NCBI RefSeq assembly: GCF_964340395.1
Contig: NC_135571.1
Span: 6,852,953-6,895,452, forward strand
DNA: 42,500 nt
Reading direction: 5' to 3'
Source: Glandiceps talaboti
Taxonomy: Eukaryota; Hemichordata; Enteropneusta; Spengelidae
The notes under the pieces are model-generated. The model saw nothing but the letters and a program-made list of their open reading frames with translations. It was not told the DNA's origin and did not search any database. Position 1 is the stretch's first letter; each line of letters opens with the position of its first letter. Positions 34,204-42,500 of this stretch are shown here, one piece after another. Made by a program: the position numbers and the translations under genes.

Positions 34204-37200
34204 TTCATTTATATGAAATATTGTGAATTAGTTTATGTAATGAAGCAGTAAACCTAACATTCTATTTTAAGCATACCATTCTCAGTACATGCATTAATTC
34301 AAGTAAACATAACATTTAAATACACTACATGTGTAGGTCTTGACTGTAGACAAGGAGATTTCTAATGAACCATGTAAATGAAAAAACAAAACATTACTGG
34401 TAGTTGACACTGTGACATGCAATTGAAAGGTCATAATTGTATACATGATACATTAGCCCTGAGACTTGTCATAGTCTTGGTTTATCTAAATAGCTAGAGA
34501 AAGAACTGTCTAGGAAATATATATGTGGGTTTTTTTCTGCTTAATGCTATATAGGATAATGGAGCATTAATATTAATGTGATAATGTTGTCGTGTGCTCA
34601 CATGACTTACTTTGTAGTTTGTAGTAAACTGAATGAAGTAACCAATTACAACCACCTGTCAGTGTGTGATGAATTACTACTGACATGCACTGTTCAGCCT
34701 TTCCACAGGGAGAGATTTAGCTTGCTATTTCCGGTAGAATTGTCCATCTGACTATATGTGGAGAGAGATCATAATGAACAAACCCACACGTCTACAATGT
34801 AGTTCTAGGCTAGAAACATTAAGACCATGACAAATAGTTGGACTAATAATAATATATGCATATCTGTAATTATGACCTTTCTATTGCATGTTACAGTGTC
34901 AACTACCATCAACTACCAGTAATATTTGTATTTATAGGGTTCATTAGAAATCTCCTTGTTTATAGTCAAGACCCAATGTATTTAAATGTTATGTTTTCTT
35001 GAATTAATGCATGTACTGTACATTGTGTGTTAAAAATAGTATGTTAAAGTTTACTTTCAGACTAAATAGATGTAAATTTAAATATTGTAAATATAGCTAG
35101 AGAGAAAAGAAGACCACGATAGGTTTTCTCTCACCAAATGCTATATAAATAGTGAAGTATCCTTTCTAAATAAAATGATTCGTTACTGGCAGTGCCAATT
35201 ATTCATGCTTATCATCATTATCATTTATACCACTTAAACCAGGCATATCAGAGCTTGAAATTAGCAGTAGTGCTGTGTTCACAGACTACCAATTCTTGTC
35301 ATGGGGCTACCATAATTTGCAGCTGGTAGCCCACTCAGACTACCACTGATTATGCGATGAAGATAGAAGATTTATTGACATGAAAGTATTTTTAATAACA
35401 CACATTTCCAATAGAGGAAATCTGTTTTCAGTTCAGGAATATGAGACTACAGGTCACAATCCTTGGACTACCACTTTCTGAAATTGATAGCCCACTGGGA
35501 CTACACTCACCAAATGCTATATAAATAGTAAAGTATCCTTTCTAAATAAAATGATTCGTTAATGGCAGTTCCAATTATTCATGCTTGCTTGTCATCAATA
35601 TCATTTATACCACTTAAAACATGTGTATGTGTTTGAACAAAAAAATAATTGCTTAATTTTCTCTTCAATCGTTAACTAATTAACCACCGCGTAAATGTCA
35701 TCATGGCTGTGCATATCTATAAAACAATGATTCTGCATTCCTTCAAATTTTTATATTTTTCATCGTGTGGGACATTCATTCTAACAAGAGCCTATAGCAG
35801 TCATATACACTGTACATGTAATGTTTCATCATGTTATGTAGTATTAAGACATTTTAGTATATAGACTAGATTAAGTTGTTTAGTAACTATTTCCTACCCT
35901 CTCACTCTTCACAAATATTCTATATGGGGTTGGATACAGGATACGGATCATTCGATCAAATATGCATAAAATTAATTTCCATTGCGTATAATACGCATGA
36001 TTTTGTGTCACCATGAACACTGTGGACGAATAAAGCTTGAACTCAATTCAATCAAACCATTCTAAATAATCATGAATTTACTAAATTAATTGATTCAACT
36101 TTGTATTGCACCGAAATTTACAATTTGCTCACCAAAGCTCGCTTTCGCTAGGTATCCACCATGGCTTCGTCAGTGTTTTCTAAAGTCACGACGCATGGTG
36201 GATACCTGGCAAAAGCTTTGGTGAGCTAATTGTAAATTTCGGTGCAATCCGAAGTTAAATCCATTAACTTAGACTGAACTTTTGCTCACATAAGCTTTCA
36301 TCATAACAATGAATTTACTAATTTTCTTTTTTTAATTGCGCGTCTGCAGATAAAGTGACATTAATATTTTTCTTGATACCATAAAATACTTGTGAAACCA
36401 TAGCCTGTTTTATGACACTGTCCAAGTCAAGAGGATATTTTGCAGTGTCGCAGAAGAAATATCAACTCTGCTTTGTGAGAATGAGTAAAGGGTTTTGTCA
36501 TGTCATTTCTCTGACTCATAGTGACAAGGCTCCTTAAGTTACTTGAAAAATATCGTGGAATAATATTATTTTCAACTGCAGATAAGGTCACACTGTAAGA
36601 GTCTTTGATTTAACTTGTAGTTGACCTTGGTGCTAGTATTGTAAGTTAGATATCAAGTTTAACATTCAATTTCACAGATTGTTTTACTCGTAGTAATTCT
36701 TTTTTGTTCAATTTATTTACCTCCTAGGAAAGTGTGGAATGCTATATCTGGAGATGAAGTCCATTCCTTTACTCACAAACATATTGTCAAGAGTGTAGAC
36801 TTCTCCCAAGTAAGTTATATTATCTTAAGAGTGTAGACTTCTCCCAAGTAAGTTATATTATCTTAAGAAATAGGATCATGTTTTTGTGCTTAAGCAACGT
36901 TTTTGGCAGTTCTGCTAGAAAACTAAACATATACAGAAGTGAAATCACTATAACTTGAGTTGGTAGATTTGTGCATGTAATATTTATTCATAAATGCTTT
37001 GTTTAAATTATAACAACACTTTGACACAATATGCTAGCTGTAAATAAACCAATAGACACTAAAATAACTCAATAAGGTGAACATTAGTATCATAAATTTA
37101 AATTAAGTGTTACCATAGCAACATATAAACACAATATTGTTCATACAGTATGTATCATCAATTTCCCTGTACCTCTATTTGTTTTATGAAAGCAATGTCA

Positions 37201-39908
37201 CATCTGTGTGCAAATTCAAAATTTCTTGACAACAGAAAAATATGTGTAGTGAATTTGTTGGCCGTTATATATAATTATTTCAAATTAAACACCCATGATT
37301 GAATCCCAGGTTCGGTTCTCACATTATTTCTATTTTATTGAAGTAGCATAGAATCCCTTCATGTGGAGATTTTGTTAATGCTTTTCCCCTACCATGCCTG
37401 GCATTTCGCTAATGGCCGTATTATCAAATCTAAAATTAGATTACGATTCCCTGCAGCAATGTTGAACTGTAAAGCTTAACCCTCTGGTTCTATAATCATG
37501 TGGTGATGCCATTCATGAATTTGCTGTCTTGACATTGAGTTAAAAATATTCAACAAGAAATCTTTTTTCTTTGATTATTTGTCTGCTACCAGGATGGCAA
37601 CCAGCTTCTTACCGCAAGTAATGAAAAACTTCTACGAATATATGACTTAAACAAACCAGAAGCTGATCCAAAAGTCTTTAGCGGTCATACCGAAAATTTG
37701 AAGGACGCCCTCTGGTGTCTAGACGGGAAAAGGATTGTGAGTTCAGCTGAAGACAAATCGGTCAGGTAAGTGTAATTGTACAATATACACAGTTCTGTGA
37801 TAGAGGGTGCTATGTACACTTCAGGAGGATAATAATAATAATAATGATAATGTTGGTTTTTATATAGTGCTTTTTCACTTTGTTCTCAAAGTGCTTTACA
37901 ATTATTACCCCTGGCTTGGATCTATAGCAGCAGAACAGCCCTTTTATACTTCACCAACTCCCTGGGGAGCAGGATGGATGTAGTATTCTTCTATGTAGAC
38001 AGTCAAGAATCACTTTCTGACCTGTCTAGTATCTGGATAGTATTGAGTCAGTTCAGTGCACATTCAGCTAACACTGGGTTGACACTAACTGACTAACACC
38101 AGCATGGGTTAGTATCTGCAAGGGTTAAAGTCTACAGTTGTATACTAGCCCTATATGATATGATATGCACACTTTATCAGAGTTCCTAAATAATATTATG
38201 CAAAAGATCTAGTGTGGGAGACTATCAATCTGATTAAAATCTGACGTAGTAAACTTGATGTGACGATTTACCCATTTCCTACTTTTATTGTTCTTTTTTG
38301 TTCTTTGAGCATCTTTTTACCTACATCTGACACAATACCATAGGAGTTATCATACAAAATGCAAGCACTGTGTGTATTTACTCAAGGAATGAGAATGTGT
38401 AATGTGCCAAATCATACATTGGAAAAAGCTAAAAAAAACATGTAAAGGGTTTGTTATTGTACATACAATAACAAAGATTTTACACATTTCTTAAATTAAA
38501 TCTTTTGCAATTTATTGAGTTACAAACACAGACTTGGTCAATGTTATTTTACATTGATTTTTCAAGTAAGAAGCCATGATAAAATTGTTTTATAAATTAA
38601 AAACCCAAAATAAATACCCAATCTCTCATCAATATGGCCACTTGAAATTTGTCAATATTTTATCATGTTTGCTTTGATACTCTTTCAGAATTTGGGATGT
38701 GGACACGCAGACAGAGATTAAAAAACTAGATTTTGACAACATTAACCTCAATCTTGATTTAAGTAATGACGGAACCATTTTAATTGTTGCTCACGGCAAC
38801 AACATTTCATTTTACAACAGTGAGAGGTAAGTAAAAACTTTAGTTCTGATCTATCTTGTTTTTTTAATAGCTAATTGAAAATAAATTTAAAAAATTTGTT
38901 TGTACAAGCTTAAATCGTCAACACTGGAAGTCACTCAATATATAGAGAAGATTAGGTGTATAATGAGGCTCGTCTTTCGTAATTAAGATGTATCATGTCA
39001 CTTGAGTTATGCACACCTGTTGCTAAGGTTCACTGTGTAATGTTGGACATGTATTCCTCAGAATACACTGCTCTATGAGAAACATCCAGTGTAGACGACG
39101 TGGGATTACATTTCGCCAAACTGTTGTCTGGGTGGTATTGTAGTAAAGCCCCTCCCCCTCCCCCTGGCAGTGAAATTCTGGGTAAGCTAGACTATTTGGG
39201 ATTACATTTCCCAAGACCCTTGTCTGGGTGATCTCATAGTAGAGCCCCAGCAGTGGAGTCTGGGTATAATGAAACTATTTGGGATTATGTTTCCCAAGAC
39301 TCTTGTCCGGTGGTCTCATAGTAGAACCCCAGCAGTGGAGTCTGGGTGACAGAGACTATTTGGGATTGTGTTTCCCAAGACCCACATCAGGTGGTCTCAT
39401 AGTAGAGCCCCAGCAGTGGAGTCTGGGTAAGTGAGGCTATTTGGGATTGTGTTTCCCAAGACCCTCATCAGGTGATCTCATAGTAGAGCCCCAGCAGTGG
39501 AGTCTGGGTGACAGAGACTACTTGGGATTGTGTTTCCCAAGACCCTCATCAGGTGGTCTCATAGTAGAGCTCAGCAGTGGAGTCTGGGTGACAGAGACTA
39601 TTTGGGATTATGTTTCCCAAGACCCTCATCAGGTGGTCTCATAGTACAGCCCCAGCAGTGGAGTCTGGGTAACTGAGACTAGTATAACTAATTATTTTTT
39701 CGTTCTTTTCTAGTCTTGAAGAAATCAAATCCTACACTATACCATCACCTGTATACTCTGCTACATTACATCCCGACAAACATTGCTTCCTGGCTGGTGG
39801 CGAAGATTTTAAGATTTACAAATTTAGTTATGAAACAGGTGATGAGTTAGGTGAGTAAATCAAAACTTTGTTTTACCATTTTATGGTTTGTTGTTTTCCT
39901 CATCGTCA

Positions 39909-39940
<32 letters not shown>

Positions 39941-40502
39941 GTCTCATAATACATCAATGCCTTGGTTAAGCTTTGAACCACAATTGCACCCAGCTGTATT
40001 ATGGGGACCTGGTAGGATAGAGGTTGTAATGTGAATGCTTCAATTCTATGCACTTCCAGAGACTGCAACGTATTATATGCTCCCCAGGGAGTGTAACAGT
40101 GGACTTGGTAGGAATCAGATAGAGGTTGCAATGTGAATTAATTGATGGATTGATCTATTGACTTATTCATTAATTAATTAATTCATTCATTCATTCATTC
40201 TTTCATTCATTCACTTATTGAATCAATCAATCGATCAATTGATTGATTGTCTATTAATATCTAAAAATGACTAAATCCTTATCTTTCTGATCACAGAATG
40301 CTACAAAGGCCACTTCGGTCCCGTACACTGTGTACGATTTTCACCAGACGGTGAACTGTATGCGAGTGGCTCTGAAGATGGCACTCTACGACTATGGCAA
40401 ACTACAGTGGGCAAAACATATGGCTTATGGCGTTGTGTTCTACCAAACGAAACTAATGGAGCTGAGACGCCTAATCCTCCAATAGTGAAAGCAGAAGCCT
40501 AA
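31324..40502 (+). CDS. STRAP: Serine-threonine kinase receptor-associated protein (WD40)
   Basis: WD40-repeat propeller. In vertebrates it is a cytoplasmic component of the SMN complex and of the UNR complex, and dampens TGF-beta receptor signalling. Seven coding exons: 31324-31438, 33776-33911, 36728-36809, 37593-37765, 38689-38826, 39714-39850, 40297-40502; 987 bases, 328 residues, all phases agreeing. The protein begins [20 protein letters not shown], then has [68 protein letters not shown] and [18 protein letters not shown] to [17 protein letters not shown]. These match vertebrate STRAP nearly block for block, with about seven propeller blades. It is about 22 residues shorter than the human protein, losing the acidic tail. 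ATG context CAAAATGG is favourable. Polyadenylation signal uncertain: an ATTAAA at about 40749 is the nearest candidate. Confidence 0.98.
32272..32538 (+). repeat. About 131-bp tandem duplication
   Basis: Two adjacent copies share GATACTA-ATGAAATATTAATAC, TTTTCAATTT, AAATCCCATTG, AATATGAAAATA and ACAATATACAT in the same order, with moderate divergence. Confidence 0.82.
33249..33689. mobile_element. Foldback element in STRAP intron 1
   Basis: The ends are inverted: GGCTCAAAATAA on the left and TTATTTCGAGTCC on the right, with paired ACTTGTCC / GGACAAGT words on both sides. A fragment with ACTAGTCCACTGGACAAGTA is at 11860-11880, showing a dispersed family. Confidence 0.65.
34096..34205. repeat. 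TTTA tetranucleotide microsatellite
   Basis: Pure (ATTT)n of about 27 units in STRAP intron 2. Confidence 0.97.
34283..35018. mobile_element. Large foldback element in STRAP intron 2
   Basis: The left arm CAGTACATGCATTAATTCAA, AACATAACATTTAAATACA, GGTCTTGACT and AAGGAGATTTCTAATGAACC is matched in reverse complement on the right. Pairing continues inward through ACTGGTAGTTGA, TGACATGCAATTGAAAGGTC and the TCATAGTCTTG words. Confidence 0.8.
35130..35619 (+). repeat. Pair of 110-bp direct repeats flanking a spacer
   Basis: CTCACCAAATGCTATATAAA through AATGATTCGTTA to TATCATTTATACCACTTAAA occurs at 35130-35239 and 35506-35619. The spacer contains GACTACCAATTCTTGTCAT and GCAGCTGGTAGCCCACTCA. A related spacer segment recurs at 42375-42450 at the right edge of the window. 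Confidence 0.82.
36081..36272. mobile_element. Near-perfect 192-bp hairpin
   Basis: CTAAATTAAT, TTGCACCGAAATTTACAATT, GCTCACCAAAGCT and GGTATCCACCATG on the left return as reverse complement on the right. The loop is about 40 bases. It may be a small MITE. Confidence 0.85.
36789..36864 (+). repeat. 38-bp tandem duplication across the STRAP exon 3 splice donor
   Basis: Copies 36789-36826 and 36827-36864 appear identical. Each contains the last 21 bases of exon 3, the donor CAA|GTAAGT and 17 intron bases, so there are two equal 5' splice sites. Confidence 0.95.
37766..38688 (+). other. STRAP intron 4 with a dispersed repeat
   Basis: Besides MITE family A copy 3, it contains a repeat starting with AAT microsatellite (37827-37845) followed by TTTTTATATAGTGC and CTCAAAGTGCTTTACAATTA, a palindromic word seen in many animal genomes. 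The repeat then runs through CTCCCTGGGGAGC. Repeat class not assigned. Confidence 0.55.
38398..38646. mobile_element. Palindromic MITE-like element, family A copy 3 (left end truncated)
   Basis: It has the same centre (TTGTTATTGTACATACAATA) and the same right end (CAATATGGCCACTTGAAA) as the other copies, but the outer left arm is missing. It lies in STRAP intron 4 and its right end is only about 40 bases before the exon 5 acceptor at 38688. Confidence 0.78.
39096..39680 (+). repeat. About 82-bp minisatellite in STRAP intron 5
   Basis: Seven units contain ACTATTTGGGATT, GTGTTTCCCAAGACC, TCAGGTGGTCTCATAGTAGA and CCCCAGCAGTGGAGTCTGGG. The first is the most diverged; the last ends about 34 bases before the exon 6 acceptor. 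The 39441-39644 frame is repeat translation. Confidence 0.93.
39900..39945. repeat. CGT trinucleotide repeat
   Basis: (TCG)n run in STRAP intron 6, 50 bases after the exon 6 donor. It is followed by a dispersed-repeat-like segment to about 40137 with two copies of GATAGAGGTTG(T/C)AATGTGAAT, and by an ATTC/ATTA microsatellite (40163-40250). Confidence 0.88.
40163..40250. repeat. ATTC/AATT microsatellite with inverted halves
   Basis: TTAATTAATT and TTCATTCATTCATTC runs followed by AATCAATCAATCGATCAATT, which can pair back. Confidence 0.85.
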
Positions 40503-41079
40503 CACACTGATATCTTATGAAAGTTCTTATATGTTGATAGGGTACTGTTTCCCACCAAATTTCACAGGGAGAGGCAGCGAAACAGGACATGGGCACAAAA
40601 TGATTCAACATTTTTATTTTCACAGATTTGCCATTTACTTATATCAACTATGTCTTTCCATTGATTGTTTGTCTTGAAAAGGTATATATCTGTGGAAGTG
40701 ACTAATTTGTTTTAAAATCAAAGATGCTTGATTCAAATCTTTGCCACATTAAAACTTGTTTCTGGTCTTTTTCAAAAAATCATAACAGAAATTTAGTTAC
40801 ACATGCTTGATTGAACTAAAACACAAGTCAGTAATAACATAAAGAGATTATGAAAAAATAGTTTTAGTTACTGTTTAAGTACATGGAATTTAAATATATC
40901 ATTTCCATACAGTCTTCAGTGATATGGACTAGTGACCCATAGTAACCATAATTTACATACAGAGGGCAATGTTCATTTTTCATTTTTCCCTAGGGCACTA
41001 TTACAATAGCATGAGACTAGTCCTATCGGTGATTTTCTTTCACTCTGGAAAGACTATGTGCCTGGGAATGGGATGTGTT

Positions 41080-41260
41080 ATAAAACACTTATTGCCTTGC
41101 CTTATTCGGGCACTAGTAGATCTCACATTACCCCTCATGCTGTTAAGTAGCAAGTAATTCCAGAGGCTGAAAGCTGAGGGAAACCGTTGCTGCCTAACAG
41201 ACCTCAAGGTAATAGATGTCTACTAGTGCCCAAATGTGGCAAGGCAATAAGTGTTTTATA
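41080..41260. mobile_element. Foldback element downstream of STRAP
   Basis: The arms at 41080-41120 and 41219-41259 pair through ATAAAACACTTATTGCCTTG and GGGCACTAGTAGA. Confidence 0.8.
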
Positions 41261-41874
41261 ATATGATAAAGTCGAATTCTTGCTGAAATCATATATTGTT
41301 GATACAAAAATGGTATATAGCGAATACACTATCACTAGAGTCAATACTAGAATGGAGCATACACCATTGAGATGAAAATGAAACATTTTGGCAAGGAAGT
41401 AGATGACTGGATTGGACATTGAATCAGAATTATAGTGATTCAATTAAATTGGCACAAACTGAATCGTCATATTTACTCGGTTGAAAATAATTAGTAGAAA
41501 AAAAGATAGTGAAGTTGTTTGATAAATACCCATTTTTCATCCATATGACCATTGGTATATGCAGCAACTTTTACCCCCATAAATATGTACACTTAACGTA
41601 GCAAAAGAACAAATGACAGTAAATGTAACAGCCAAAAGAAAATTGCACTGTGCACGTGGTACACTACATCAGATTTTTATCAGATTGCTTTAGACTGTGA
41701 GATACACTGTGTCGCTCTACCCTCACTGGCCAGTTTTGTCTATGAGAGGGGTTGAATAATGTGTGAGGGTGCCCTGTCACAGCCTACCTTACAGACTAAA
41801 ACAGTTATGTTCCTTTACAATGGTGGTAATGATACCCCACCATCATCATCATATAATGATACATGTTTGATACT

Positions 41875-42130
41875 ACTAGACTCTCTCTCTCTCACAGTCC
41901 TCGGAGCATCGCATCGCTGAAATGACAGTTTTGTATGTACCGATATATACTGCATAATTGTACTGTGGGCCCCCATTGAGTCGCAGTAACATGTCAACAA
42001 ATGATTAGCCCAATGTGAATGAGGGCCCACAGTACAAGTATATAGTACAATTATGCGATAGATATTGGTACATACAAAACAGTTATTACAGTAATAGCGA
42101 TGCTCCCGAAGACAGGAGAGAGAGTCTAAG
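41875..42130. mobile_element. Foldback element near the right edge
   Basis: The left arm GACTCTCTCTC, GGAGCATCGC, TTTTGTATGTACC, GCATAATTGTACT and GTGGGCCC is mirrored on the right side with few mismatches. Confidence 0.85.
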
Positions 42131-42500
42131 ATACCCCTATCATGACACTAGACAATGATGTTGAAACATTGATGTAATCAGAGTAGGTAAATATTTATGT
42201 TCGATATTTATTTTGTAACCATTTCAGCATTTTTGTGTTCTCTTTTTTTTTAAATAATTATTTTCGATAAGTAGTTGTTTAGTGAAAATTAAACCTTTAA
42301 TATTGTGCATCCATGGTAACTGTAGAAGTATCTAATTCTTAAAGGAGAGCTCAGAAATTAATTGTAGTTCTATGTCCCCAGACTACCAATGCTTGTCATA
42401 AGGTCACCATTTTTGCAGCTGTTATAGTGTTAACCCACTCAAGCTACTTCTAATTTTGTTAGGATGTAGACAAGGAAGATTTACAGATACATGTAGCAAA

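Larger units (their letters stand above)
33912..36727 (+). other. STRAP intron 2 contents
   Basis: 2.8-kb intron with a TTTA microsatellite, a 736-bp foldback, a pair of direct repeats, a near-perfect hairpin at 36081-36272 and a possible LINE 3' end (GAATAAAGCTTGAACTCAAT at 36028-36047). No coding sequence recognised. Confidence 0.75.
40503..42500. other. STRAP 3' UTR and downstream spacer
   Basis: No gene recognised. Two foldbacks are listed separately. The right edge (about 42345-42480) matches the GACTACCAAT-containing repeat of 35255-35370. Confidence 0.7.

Noticed and set aside
39441-39644. Frame with a repeated [10 protein letters not shown] peptide
   Set aside because: It is the STRAP intron 5 minisatellite read in frame; the unit is not a multiple of three across all copies.

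Overview
This window looks like nuclear DNA from an invertebrate animal. It is AT-rich, its genes are split by many GT-AG introns of about 0.14 to 2.8 kb, and introns and spacers are packed with microsatellites, minisatellites and short foldback elements. No rRNA, intact tRNA, CRISPR array or bacterial-type operon was seen. The encoded proteins are clearly metazoan. The species cannot be fixed from sequence alone; a deuterostome or lophotrochozoan would fit.

Three protein genes were rebuilt exon by exon, with phases and splice sites checked at each junction. (1) Minus strand, 11406 to below 107: the first 12 coding exons of an SLC5 sodium/solute symporter of the SGLT/SMIT type; its 3' end lies beyond the left edge. 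(2) Minus strand, 20079 to 16981: a complete five-coding-exon mitochondrial uncoupling protein (UCP1-3 type, 329 aa), with a probable non-coding first exon ending at 24388. (3) Plus strand, 31324 to 40502: a complete seven-exon STRAP gene (328 aa, WD40 repeats).

Layout: 1-11.4 kb SLC5 exons and repeat-rich introns; 11.4-17.0 kb spacer with the probable SLC5 5' UTR exons, foldbacks and a very long GA/ACAG tract; 17.0-20.1 kb UCP coding exons; 20.1-24.5 kb UCP 5' intron and promoter; 24.5-31.3 kb spacer with a second copy of the UCP promoter-like module, a tRNA-derived SINE and foldbacks; 31.3-40.5 kb STRAP; 40.5-42.5 kb 3' flank with two foldbacks.

The three genes share no obvious pathway. 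The most interesting material is regulatory. Five perfect cAMP response elements (TGACGTCA) lie in or next to UCP, three of them inside a minisatellite in its last intron. DR1-type nuclear-receptor sites flank UCP and lie upstream of SLC5. A consensus DR5 site sits just upstream of STRAP. The UCP promoter-like module occurs twice, 3 kb apart. STRAP exon 3 carries a tandem duplication of its own 5' splice site. At least twelve foldback elements fill introns and spacers. All functional readings of motifs are inference.
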